From assembly GCA_905221605.1 (NCBI GenBank), contig CAJNDS010000025.1, forward strand, positions 176,501 through 240,500: a DNA stretch of 64,000 bases. The letters run 5' to 3'. The position numbers and the translations under genes were made by a program. Of this stretch, positions 20,885 to 32,440 are shown piece by piece; the first letter of the stretch is position 1; every line of letters begins with the position of its first letter. A model generated the notes under the pieces. It was not told the origin of the DNA. It saw nothing but the letters and a program-made list of their open reading frames with translations, and made no database searches. Origin of the DNA: Symbiodinium natans (taxonomy: Eukaryota; Sar; Dinophyceae; Suessiales; Symbiodiniaceae).

Positions 20885-21600
20885 GCAGGATTATAATCAA
20901 ACTATATGAATGTACTATTCCATACATATATCCTATTCACATGTAAGTAATACTAATATTATCATGTTGTTGTGATGCTACAATAATACCTTTGATCTGT
21001 TTCATATTCATATACTGTAGTCCTATATTTTCTATGATTAATTATAGTATTTTGATTAGAATATCATACTGCTGGGTATTATCTGATTATGTGATTGGGT
21101 TCTTCTTTTCAAAACGTTATAATATAAGTATATTGATATACAATTACTGTACCATTATATGATTAGATTTATTCGGATTTTTACATTAAAATATTTCATA
21201 TCTTAATAAGAAAGCATTATACACTCTATCAGTATCACGTTCTTCTGTTAGTAAATTCTTCTACTCTGCTATCATGATTTCATTATCTTATTGTAGTACT
21301 CGCATTGTGGATACCATTGTTACTATGTTACACTTTGAAGGCAAAGCCGAAGACACAGAATGATTCTAGGTGAGGAAAAGGCGGGCTGTAAGCAGCTATT
21401 CCAGGACAAGCAAGACTAGCGACCAAGACCCCATCTCCCTAGCTATGCTGGCTTTCGTGATTCTACTATACTATACTACGTTATGCTATCTGTTATCTTG
21501 AAACGCAAGTATGTTGTTGCAGTTGCTATATTCTTATCTTCCTATATTCTTATGTCATAGCTGCATCATTATCTTAAACACATTCTTCGGTTGGCACCAT
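20885..21600. other. AT-rich island of about 0.7 kb
   Basis: Sharply AT-rich sequence (for example TATATCCTATTCAC, TAATACTAATATTATC), ending in a run of CTATACTATACTACG-like repeats, set in GC-rich DNA with abrupt edges. No open frame of note. It could be organelle-derived, an AT-rich mobile element or a matrix-attachment-like region; nothing here decides. Confidence 0.85.
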
Positions 21601-22739
21601 TGCACAGGAATGGAATAGCCCGACTTCGCGTTGCCTAGCTCGGGGGGTGGGGGGGGGTCTTCCAATATTCTCATCTGTCGATCCGAATCGTCCTCAACGC
21701 AGAGCTCCCGAAACTAGCTGGGATCGTTCAACTTCAGGGTCTGTTTCAGAGCCGTCTGCTGAGGCTACTGTCAAAGTCATGCCTGGCACGAGACAGCACG
21801 AATGCAGGCCTCGAGGCTGTATGGGATCATCGTGGAGATGATGCCTTGGTTGCTGCTGCATTCCTATTCCAGTCGATTGGGACATGTGGGTTTGCAGGTG
21901 GCTCGGCCCTCGCTCTTGGATGCTCGGGCATCTCTGTCCACCACGTGCTACAAATCTGGCGCAGAGTTGCAGAAGTTAGGGTCAGTTCGGGTCCGAAATG
22001 GGTGCTTAACGATCTCTAAGGGCCCGGTGTTGCTTCGTAGCGCGGTTCTCAAACTTGCCAGGGAAGCCTCAGATTGTGACCCAAGCTCGAAATCCAGCAG
22101 CCATTGTAATGTTGTGATTGCTGGCGGATACATATTGGGAATATTGTTGGTTTTTGCTTGAAGCCTGCATGAAATGCAACAAAATCTCTGGCTTCCCTAC
22201 CAATTTTATCTTGGAGCTCCGGGAATCCTTCAAGAGAAAAGACTCCTCACTCCCACTGCCCGGGAAGATACAGGTTCGAGGACGACGTTGCCGGAACGAC
22301 TTTTCGTCCTGGAGCCAACCAGGTCGTGAGGGCCGATACTGCAAACTTGTTGAGAAATTTTGAGGAACCTGAGGCTGGCGGCCACATGGGAAGTTGTGCA
22401 CTGGACGATCCGAAACACGCAACATTGCAGAAATCTGCACACACACACACACACACGGTATCAACGTGTAGCAACCATATGCCCAGGCTTGCGTAGTGCA
22501 GATTCGCACGTCCTGGAGCACGCCCCGATTGGAGACCTGACAATGACGGATGCTGATTCCCCCACGTAGCCCAAATGTTAGCTCCGAGGGTCTGAGGGTG
22601 GGAAAAACAGGATGCAGGGGCCACCGCGTCAAGCTTACTTGGGGACCGTAGATTGCCACGAGGTCGCACGACCACATGGGCAAGCTCCATAGGCAGCAGG
22701 CTCTGGGCTAGAATCTGGGATTTGTGCGTCGAGTTGTGC

Positions 22740-22783
22740 TTGGAACACACCGAGCTCAAGCACAAACACTGCACACTCGTTGC
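22740..22783 (-). CDS. Possible small exon, unidentified
   Basis: Acceptor CAG|GC at 22783 and GC donor (GCACAA) at 22740 enclose 44 nt reading NECAVFVLELGVFQ. It lies in a larger open minus-strand frame (22635-23213). Weak evidence: composition and splice ends only. Confidence 0.2.
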
Positions 22784-24168
22784 CTGCCCAAAATTTGATG
22801 GCTTGACCCCAAAACGTGGTAGCATCAAACTGCAAGCGAGTCACAAAATTCTTCAGCAATGCCCCAATCTTCGATGCAGATCTTTGGTCAAAAGCGATGA
22901 ATGGCCTGGCGCTCTTGATCCAGCTTTGAAGTCTGCGGGGATCGGAATCTCGGAAGGGTCTCCGGGTCCAGAGCCCGGGAGAGAACTTGTCAAGTGTGCT
23001 GTATACTTGTTTGCTTGCAAGTCTCGGTTCAAGCAAAGGAGCTTGCTCCAAACCCCAAGTAACACCTCCCGGACACGACTCCCCTTCAAAGCAACGCTTA
23101 GGAAAGCGTAGGGTTTGGACCCCGCAACTTGGACACTCCAGGTGAGACAACCCAAGAGAAACCGATCGACTTAGCTTGACAAAGAGATCATATTTGCAAT
23201 TAGAAAGCCACACCTCAGCTGCCCAAATCCTGTAAAACCACTACAAGCAGAGTAGGGGGAACACAATCTTGCGGGGTGAGGGCCAGGGGCGTCGGAACAG
23301 CAGCACAAGGACACCAGCCTGTGGATGATGAGCCTAAGTCCGGGATTTGGGGCTGAAGTCAGCCTCTTTGGGCACAAACATTTGCAAAAGCCGCAAGCAG
23401 GCGTGAATCCTCGGGGTTTGGGGATGCCTCAGAGAGCTAGGGAAGACCTGTCTTCAAGAGCTTCAGCAAGTGCACATAAAGCCACTGGCCGGTTGCCGCA
23501 CTGATCTAGGCCGAAAGTCGCCCGGCCCCGGCCGTGGGTGTGAGGGGCTGCCACAAAATGGGAGCTCTCAGGGATCCCCGATGGACTCTAATTATGGACC
23601 CCCCGACAGCTGGCGGATGAAACCAAGGGCGCCGAGAGCTCGACCCCACTCGCTAATAGGTATTCGGTGGCTCTGGAAGCTCGAGCGTTCCCTCACACTA
23701 GGATTTAGGGATTAGTCGCTCACTCTCGCAGAAGGCAGTTTAGGGTTTATGGGTTCAATGGCTCAATTACCCCTCTCGCAGGTGGCGAGGGACAGGTGTT
23801 AGTCCACAACAAAATGCTCGGGCCAGTCCGTTTCTCAGGCCCCAACTCGGGACTTCAAGAAATCAAGAAACCTCCCTCGCCACCCCATCGAGCACCCTCG
23901 GATTGAGCACCCTCGGATTGAGCCACCGAAAGTCCGCTTCCTGGCCCCGCGGACTCCCTCGCTCCGGGCCGAGGGCGACGTGCAGCATTGTAACCCATAC
24001 AAGTAGAAGAGAAGTTCTAGAGGCAGACATACCTATGGAGCCACGAAGTAGCAATGCGCATGCCTCCACCTTAGTTACCTCCGTGCAGCAGGCTGCGGAA
24101 AGCAACCCCTAAACAATGAATGCACTGGACCGACTGCAGCTCGGAAGCACATCGGGGTTCGAGATCAC

Positions 24169-24233
24169 CTGATTTGCTCAGGGCTGCCACATGCTTGGAA
24201 TTTCGAGAGTATCTCAAAAATTGCAGCGAAATC
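24169..24233 (-). CDS. Possible internal exon, unidentified
   Basis: Acceptor GAG|G at 24233 and GT donor (GTGATC) at 24169 enclose 65 nt reading DFAAIFEILSKFQACGSPEQI, a plausible amphipathic helix. No family recognised and no joined neighbouring exons found. Confidence 0.3.
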
Positions 24234-24694
24234 CTCCGAACTGCAAGACTGCAATGGACGGAAAGCTGGCTCAGAGCACGCCCTCAAAGGCTCCAATCTT
24301 GGATCAAGACTTCAAGTTGTCGATTTTTGGAGCCCCTGTGTATTTCTGCTGAGGCACAGCCCTTGCCAGAGAAATCTTCCTGGGCTCAGAAGGAGATGTT
24401 GAGGAGGCCGCATCCGTTCAAGATCGGCAGCTGCATTTCTATGATATCCATGGGAACTTACCCGCGCGCGCAGTGGAGCTCTCTGGGCGCAGCTCTTCGG
24501 TACTTTCCATAGGTTATTGGGGTAGGGGTCACGGCTGCAATCTGGGGTTTGTGATGAAGCACCGGAAGCAAACAATAGGCCCCAAGGCAAACAAAATCTG
24601 CTCGCGACACACCTATTGCAAGGTTGGGGGCACAAGTTCGCGCATCTGCAGATCGATTGCTACACTGCTACACCATGCCCGCAAGCTTTAAACA

Positions 24695-24905
24695 AATTAT
24701 TTTACTTCGAACATCCCCACCCTCTCTTGGTAGAGATACTCTGGGGGTTGGGCACTCCAGGGACACTCTGCGGCTGGGCTCTCCGGGGACACTCGACTCT
24801 GGGGTTGGGCTCTGGGTTCAGGGAGAGTTGGGCACTCCAGCAAGACTCTGAATCTGGGACACTCTGGGGTTGGGCACTCCAGGGACACTCTGGGGGTGGG
24901 CGGCG
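24695..24905. repeat. Dispersed minisatellite-bearing repeat, copy 2 (inverted relative to copy 1)
   Basis: Begins ATTATTTTACTTCGAACATC and continues into repeated GGGTTGGGCACTCCAGGGA with CACTCTG spacers. This is the reverse complement of the layout at 13855-14025. The array is longer here and spacing between units varies. Confidence 0.8.
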
Positions 24906-25149
24906 AGAAGAGTAGTTCCGGGCGAGGAGAAGAGTTGAGTTTAAAATCTAACAACCCCACACCGAGGGTGGTGAAAAAACAAGCCCTTATATCATGTAGC
25001 TTGCAAAAACGGCACACATCCAGCAACTGAACCGGACACCATTGCACCTCTGACCGTGCCCAATGATGCCCTACTTCAAACTTATTTCCTACCAAAACCC
25101 GTAACCGTCAGGCTGAGGAGAGCTTTGACGCCTAGTATTTCCAATGTTT

Positions 25150-25480
25150 GGGGTTTGATTTGAAAAAAACGAAAGGTAGAATAGAGAGTACAGAACAAAG
25201 GTACGTAAAGGTAAAGCAATGGTAAGACGAGGGTAAACAACAGCTGCAAGTACCAAAAAGGCAAAAAAGCATAAACAACAGCCCAAAGGTAAACGCTCGT
25301 CGAACAAAAAGGTAGAACAAAGCTAAACACAGAGGTAAGTAGGTAAACGTACCTGGTCACGTCCTTCCACGTACCTAATCACCTTTGTTTCGCGTACCTA
25401 TTACCTGCGCTTGCCGTCAACCAGTACTTTTACTTTACGATGTTTTAACGTATACATGTACCTTAAGGTGCAGGTGTACG
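25150..25480. repeat. Skewed GGTA-then-TACC motif cluster
   Basis: The left half has many AAAGGTA/GGTAAAC words with purine-rich spacing. The right half switches to CGTACCT/TATTACCT words. The whole therefore behaves as a loose inverted array. Not coding. Confidence 0.5.
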
Positions 25481-26596
25481 TAAACATTTGCACTGCCCTG
25501 TGACATCCAGCTCCAATTCACCTTTCTAGTTCCCAAAACGGCATCCTGCATCGCCAACTTCTATCTCCTACTTCATTCATATTCGTTCTCTAATTCACTT
25601 CTCAGGATGTCAGTAATAATAGAGTGACAGGAACGTAGCTTTTCTATCTTCTAGACCCGGGCTTTCTTGGAGGCATGAATGTCAGTCCTTTAAGGCTGTT
25701 TCTTGGTCATGCATAAGGTAACTAGACCGCCCGTATTCTATTTTCAACAGGGGCCGAGAGTGGGGGCTTTTGCATGATTTCTGGATTTAACACCTGAATG
25801 TTAAGACCTGAATGTCCTCACAGCGCCAAACACGCAAGAATCGGCCCCAGCTTTGACGAGCTGCTGCTTCTCCGAATAGGAGAGCACACGGGTCCAGTCG
25901 AGCAGAATGTTCGACCGCATGCAGTCCATCACGGTCTGTGTGAAAGCGGTAGGCTTAGTGGCATGCAAAATGTGCAGATGGCCTTGTTATGCCTTTTTTG
26001 CTTAGGAGCTCAGAGTTCACGGCAACTTTGAGCCTTCCGGCTGGGCAAGACCTCGAGACCCGGCAGTTCGCAACAGATGCCTCTGGGATCTCCAGCATCG
26101 CACAGATTTCGAAGACGCGATCCTTGGACCTGGGTTGGGCTCTGGATGCTTAAGGCATCTTACTTCCCGGACGGTAAAGCCTTGAAGTTGCTGACAAAAA
26201 ACTGGCCTCGCGCTCCAAGAATCTCAAACAATCTCAAAATTTGCAGCCCTGCGGCGCATCCGGGTCATTTGGCTTCACGCCAAAGGTCAAGTTCTCGAAG
26301 AGCCTCAAACCATCGAAGGGGAAAACAGACTCGGCGGCTGCAGAAGAGACTGGATCTAACGATACCAGAGCACAAAACTTCCGGCAAAATGCAACTGTTT
26401 GTTCTTGACCCGTGCGCACCTACCTGCTGCTGAGGATTCAAGAGGTCTGTCACACGTCAACCTGCACGAACACCCAATTTCCCGAATAGCACGGCCCAAG
26501 CGTGAGAGCGGAAGGCGCAGGCTTGGGAGCGGTTGGGCTATGGAAACCTGCTGAGCATGCCCGCGTGCTCCTGTTTTCCCGATTGTCTTCTCCACC

Positions 26597-26649
26597 GTGT
26601 GTGTGTGTGTGTGTGTGTGCAAGTGAGTGAGAGAGAGTGTGCTCGAGTG

Positions 26650-26695
<46 letters not shown>

Positions 26696-28053
26696 CGTGT
26701 GTGTGTTCGTGTGTGTGTTCGTGTGTGTGTGTGTTCGTGTGTGTGTTCGTTCGTGTGTGTGTGTGTGTGTGTGTGTGTTCGTTCGTGTGTGTGTGTGTGT
26801 GTGTGTGTGTGTTCTCGTGTGTGTTCTCGTGTGTGTTCTCGTGTGTGTTCTCGTGTGTGTTCTCGTGTGTGTTCTCGTGTGTGTTCTCGTGTGTGTTCTC
26901 GTGTGTGTTCTCGTGTGTGTTCTCGTGTGTGTTCTCGTGTGTGTTCTCGTGTGTGTTCTGTGTTGTTCTCGTGTTTGTTCTCGGGTGTGTTCGCGTGTGT
27001 GTTCTCGGGTGTGTTCTCTGTGTGTTCTTGTGTGTTCTCGTGTGTGTTCTCGTGTGTGTTTTCGTGTGTGTTCTCGTGTGTGTTCTCGTGTGTGTTCTCG
27101 TGTGTGTTCTCGTGTGTGTTCTCGTGTGTGTTCTCGTGTGTGTTCTCGTGTGTGTTCTCGTGTGTGTTCTCGTGTGTGTTCTCGTGTGTGTTCTCGTGTG
27201 TGTTCTCGTGTGTGTTCTTGTGTGTGTTCTCGTGTGTGTGTCTCGTGTGTGTTTTCCGGTGTGTGTTTCTCGGTGTGTTCTCGTGTGTGTTCTCGTGTGT
27301 TTCTCGGGTGTGTTTCGTGTGTGGTTCTCGTTGTGTGTTCCGTGTGTGTTCTCGTGTGTGTTCTCGTGTTGTTGTTCTCGTGTGTGTTCCTCGTGTGTGT
27401 TTCTCCGTGTTGTTCTCGTGTGGTGTTTCTCGCTCGTGTGTGTTCTCGTGTGTGTTCTCGTGTGTTCTCCGTGGTGTTCTCGGTGTGTGTTCTCGTGTGT
27501 GTTTCTCGTGTGTGTTCTCGTGTGTTGTTCTCGTGTGTGTTCTCGTGTGTGTTCTCGTGTGTGTTCTCGTGTTGTTCTCGTGTGTGTTCTCGTTTGTGTT
27601 CTCCGGTGTGTGTATCTCGTGTGGTTCTCTTGTGTGTTCTCTGTGTGTGTTCTCGTGTGTGTTCTCGGTGTGTGTTCTCGTGTGTGTTTTCTCGTGTGTG
27701 TTTCTCGTGTGTGTTCTCGTGTGTGTGTGTGTGTGTGTGTGTGTGGTTCGTGTGTTTCTGTGTTCGGTGTTCGTGTGTTCGTGTGTCGTGGTTTTCGTGT
27801 GTTCGTGTGTGTGGTTTGGTTTTGTGGTGTGTGTATGTGTGTTCGTGTGATTGTTCGTTTCGTGTGTGCGTTCGTGTTCGTTTGTGTGTTCGGTCGTGTG
27901 TGTGTTCGGTCGTGTGTGTGTGTGTGTGTTCGTGGGTGGTGTGTTGGGTGTGTGTGGGCGTGTGCGTGCGTGCCGTGGTTCGTGTGCGTTCGTGTGTGGT
28001 GTGTGTGTGTGTGTGTGTGTTGGGTGTGTGTGTGTGTGTTTGGTTTGTCCTGG

Positions 28054-28084
<31 letters not shown>

Positions 28085-28446
28085 TTTTTGTGTGTGTGTG
28101 TGTGTGTGTTGTGTGCTGTGTGGTGTGTGTGTGTTGTGTGTGTGCGGATTGTGGGTGTGTGTGTGCGTGTGTGTGTTTGCGGTGTGCGTGTGCGTTGTCG
28201 TGTGCATGCGTGTGTGCGTGCTGCGTGCGTGTGGGTGCGTTCGTGTGTGTGTGTGTTGTGTGTGTGTGTGTGTGGTGTTGTGTGGTGTTGTGTGTGTGTG
28301 TGTGTGTGTGGTGTTGGTGTGTGGTGGTGTTTCGTGTTGTTGTGTGGTGTGTGTGTTCGTGTGTGTTTTCGTGTGTGTGGTGTGTGCTGTTGTGTGTGTT
28401 TGTGTGTGTTGTGTGTGTTTTTGTTCGTGTGTGCGTGTGTGGTGGG

Positions 28447-28477
<31 letters not shown>

Positions 28478-29372
28478 TTTGTTTTGTGTGTGTTCGTGGT
28501 GTGGTGTGGTGTGTGTGTGTGTTTGTGTTCGTGGTGTGTGTGTGTGTGTGTGCGGCACGCTGCGTGCGTGCGTGCGTCGTGCGTGGTGTGTGTGTGTGTG
28601 TGTGTGCGCGTTTGGTGCGCGTGTGTGGGCCGTTGTGTGTGTGTGTGTGGTGTGTGTGTGGGGTGTGTGTGTGTGGTGTGTGTGTGCTGGGGGTGTGTGT
28701 GTGTGGTGTGTGTGTGTGTGTGTGTGGTTCGTGTGTGTGTGGTGTGTGTGTGTGTGTGTGTGTTCGGTGTGTGTGTGTGTTTGCGTGCGTTCGTGCGTGC
28801 GTGCGTGCGTGCGTGCGTTGCGTTCGTGCGTGGTGTGTGTGTGTTTGGTGTGTTGTGGTGGTGTGTGTGTGTGTGTTCGTGTTTGTTCGTGTGTGTTCGG
28901 TGTGTTCGTGTGTGGTGTGTTCGTGGGGTGGTGTGTGTGTGTGTGTGCGTGCTGCTTGCCGTGCGTGCGTCGTGCGTGTGTGTTTGTGTGTGTGTGGTGT
29001 GGGTGTGTGGGGGTTGGTGTGGGGTGTGGTATGGGGGGTGTGGTGGTGTGTGTGTGTGTTTAGTTAGTGTGGTGGAATTGTGTGTGTGTGTGGTGTGGTG
29101 GGGGTGGGGGTGGTGTGGGGTGGGGGGAGTGTGGGGGAGTATGGGTGGGGGTGGTGGGGGGGTGGGGGTGTGGGGGTGTGTGGGGGTGTGTGGGGTGTGT
29201 GGGGTGTGGTGTGGGGGGGTGTGGGGGGGTGGTGGGGGCTGTGTGGGGGGTGTGTTGTGTGTGGGTGGGGGTGTGTTTGTGTGTTGTGTGTGTGGGTGTG
29301 GTGGGGGGTGTGTGTGGGTGTGTGTGTGTGTGTGGGTGTGTGTGTGTGTGTGTGTGGTGGTGTGTGGTGTGT

Positions 29373-29419
<47 letters not shown>

Positions 29420-30283
29420 TGTTGTGTGTGTGTGTGTGTGGTGTGTGTGTGTGTGTGTGGTGTTGTGGTGTGTGTGTGTGTGTGTGGTGGTGGTGTGTGT
29501 GTGTGTGTGTGTGTGGTGGTGTGCGGTGTGTGTGTGTGTGTGGTGTGTGTGTGTGGTGTGTGTGTGTGTGTGGGTGTGTGTGTGTGGTGTGTTGTGTGTG
29601 TTGTGTGTGTGTTGTGTGTGTGTGGTGTGTGTGTGTGTGGTGTGTTTTGGTGGGTGTGGGGTGGTGTGTGGTGTGTGTGTGTGTGGTGTGTGTGTGGTGT
29701 GTGGTGGGTGTGTGGTGTGTGGGGGGGGGTTGTGTGGGGTGGTGGGTGTGTGGTGGTGTGTGTGTGTGTGTGTGTGTGTGTTGTCTGTTGCGTGCGTGTG
29801 TGGGTGTCTGTGTGTGGTGCGTGCTGGTGTTGTGGCGTGCGGCGTGCCGTGCGTGTGTGGGTGTGTGTGGGTGTGTGTGTGTGTGTGTGTGTGTAGGTGT
29901 GTGTGTGTGTGCGTGTTTGTGTGTGTGTGTGTGGGGGTGTGTTTCGTGTGTGGGTTGTGTGTGTGTGTGCGTGTTCGCCGGTGTGTGTTTGGTGTGTGTG
30001 TGTGTGTGTGTGTGCTTTGCGTGCGTGCGTGCGTGCGTGCGTGTGTGTGTGGTGTGTGTGTGGTGTGTGTGTGTTCGTGTGTGTGTTGTGTGTGGGTGTG
30101 TTCGGTGTGTTTGTTTTCGTGTGTGTGTGGGTGGTGTGCTTTCGTGTGTGGTGTGTGTGGTTTGCGTGTGTGTGTGTTGTGTGTGTTCGGTGTGTGTGTG
30201 GTGTGTGTGTGTGTGTCGTGTGTGTGTGTGGGGTGGTGTTGTCGTGTTGTGTGTGTGTGTGTGTGTGGGTGTGTCTTGTGTTG

Positions 30284-30314
<31 letters not shown>

Positions 30315-30380
30315 TTGTGTGGGTGGTGTGTGTGTGTGTGTGTGTGTGTGTGTGGTGGTGTGTGTGTGTGTTGTGTGTGT

Positions 30381-30418
<38 letters not shown>

Positions 30419-30539
30419 GTGTGTGGTGTGTGTGTTGTGTGTGTGTGTGTGTGGGTGTGCGTGTGTTGGTGTGTGTGTGTGTGTGTGTGTGGTGTGTGGT
30501 GTGTGTGTGTGTGTGTGTGTGTTGTGTGTGGTGTGTGTG

Positions 30540-30588
<49 letters not shown>

Positions 30589-30595
30589 TGTGTGT

Positions 30596-30632
<37 letters not shown>

Positions 30633-30727
30633 CTCGTGTGTGTGTGTTGTGTGTGTGTGTGTGTGTGTGTGTTCTCGTGGTGTGTGTGTGTGTGTGTGTG
30701 TGTTGTCGGTGTGTGATGTGTGTGTGC

Positions 30728-30762
<35 letters not shown>

Positions 30763-32370
30763 CGGTGTGTGTGTGTGGGTGTGTGGTGTGTGTGTGTGTG
30801 TGTATGCGGTGTGTGTGTGTGTGTGTGCGGGTGTGGTGTGTGTGTGTGTGAGTGGTGAGTGTGAAGTGTGTGTGTGTGTGTGTGTGTGCGGGGTGTGTGT
30901 GTTGTGGAGTGTGAGTGTGAGTGTGTTGTGTGTGTGTGTGGCGTGCGTGCGTGCGTGCGTGTGTGGGTGTGGGCTCGTGTGTTCGTGTTCGGGTGTGTGT
31001 CGTGTGCGTGTTTCGTGTTCGTGGTTCGTGTTCGTGTTCGTGTTTCGTGTTCGTGTTCGGTTCTTGTTCTTGTGTGTGGGTGTGTGTGTGTGTTGTGTGT
31101 CTGTGTGTCTGTGTTCTGTGTGTGTGTGTGTCCTGTCTGTGTTGGGTGTGTGTCGGTGTGTGTGTGTGTGCGTGTGCGTGTGCGTGTGCGTGTGCGTGTG
31201 CGTGTGCTTGTGCGTTTTGCTTGTTGCGTGTTCGGTGCGTGTGCGTGTGCGTGTGCGTGGTGCGGGTGCTTGTGCGTGTGCGTGTGCGTGTGCCGTGTGC
31301 GTGTGTGGGTGTTGTGTGGTGGTGTGTGTGTGTGTGTGTGTGTGTGTGGGTCTGTGTGTGGTGGGTGTGGGGTGGGTTGTGTGTGTGTTGTGTGTGTGTG
31401 TGTTTTGTGTGTGTGTGTGTGTGTGTCTGTGTTTGTGGTGTGGGTGTGTTGCGTGTGTTCTGTTCCTTTGTTGTTTCTGGTGTGTGTGGTGTGTTTGTGG
31501 TCCTCTGTCTCTTTGTGTGTGTGTGTGGTTCTCTGTCCTGTGTCTGTCTGTCTGTCTGTCTGGCTGTCTTGTCCTGTCGTGTCTGTCTGTTCTGAAGTGG
31601 TGTGTGCGTGTGTGTGTGTGTGTGGTGTGTCTTGTTGTGTCTGTGTGTGTGTTTGTGTGTCTCTGTGTGTGGTGTGTGTGTGTGTGTGTGTGTGTGTGGC
31701 TCCGTGTGTCTCTGTTTGTCTCTGTGGTGTGTCTCCTGTGTGTCCCTCTGTGGTGTCCTCTGTGTGTGTGTGTGTTTCGCTGTTTCTCTCGTTGGTCTCT
31801 CTGTGTGTCTCTGTGTGTCCTGTGTGTCTCTGTGTGTCTCTGTGTGCCTCTGTGGGGGGGGGGTGTTCTCTGTGTGTCCTCTGTGTGTCTCTGTGTGTCC
31901 CTCTGTTGTCTCTGTGCGTCCTGTGTGTCCTCTGTGGTGTGTTGTCTGTCTCTGGTCTGTCTCGGTCGTGTTTGTGTGTGTGTGAGTCCTGTGTGTGTGT
32001 GTGTGTTGTGGTGGTGTCGTGTGTGTCTGGGTTGTGTGTGAAATGTGTGTGAACGTGTGTGAACGTGTGTGAGTGTGTGAGTGTGTGAGAGCCCTGATTC
32101 TGTGAGTGTTTGAAGTTGTGCTGTGTGTGTGTGTGTGTCTGTGGTGTCTTTGGTGTTTGTGTGGTGTGTGTGTCTGTCTGTGTGTGTTGGGGTTTGTGTC
32201 TTGTGCGTGTGCGTGTGCGTGTTGCTTGTGCGTGTGGCGTGTGCGTGGGGCGTGTTGCGTGTTGCGTGTGCGTGTGCGTGTGCGTGTGCGTGTGCGGTGT
32301 GCGTGTGCGTGTGCGTTGTGCGTGTGCGTGTGCGTGGCGTGTGCGTGTGCGTGGTGCGTGTGCGTGTGTG

Positions 32371-32401
<31 letters not shown>

Positions 32402-32440
32402 TGCTTGTTATGTGTGTGTGTGTGTGTGTCTGTGGTGTGT
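26597..32440. repeat. Giant compound GT/TG-based satellite array (about 5.8 kb)
   Basis: Nearly every base belongs to (GT)n or a simple derivative. Zones differ in the inserted unit: a 12-bp TCTCGTGTGTGT repeat at about 26810-27720, GTGTGGTG and GGGTGTG mixtures to 29800, GT with GCGTGC patches to about 31300, TGTCTG/TGTGTCTC at about 31500-32000, and GTGCGTGTGC at about 32190-32360. A stop-free minus-strand frame of 2081 residues (26356-32601), His/Thr-rich, results from the repeat and is not treated as a gene. Confidence 0.97.

Noticed and set aside
22900-24320. RLQSWIK encoded on the minus strand near 22940 and on the plus strand near 24290, as a possible inverted gene duplicate
   Set aside because: Similarity is limited to about 24 bases and does not extend into the flanks; treated as chance.
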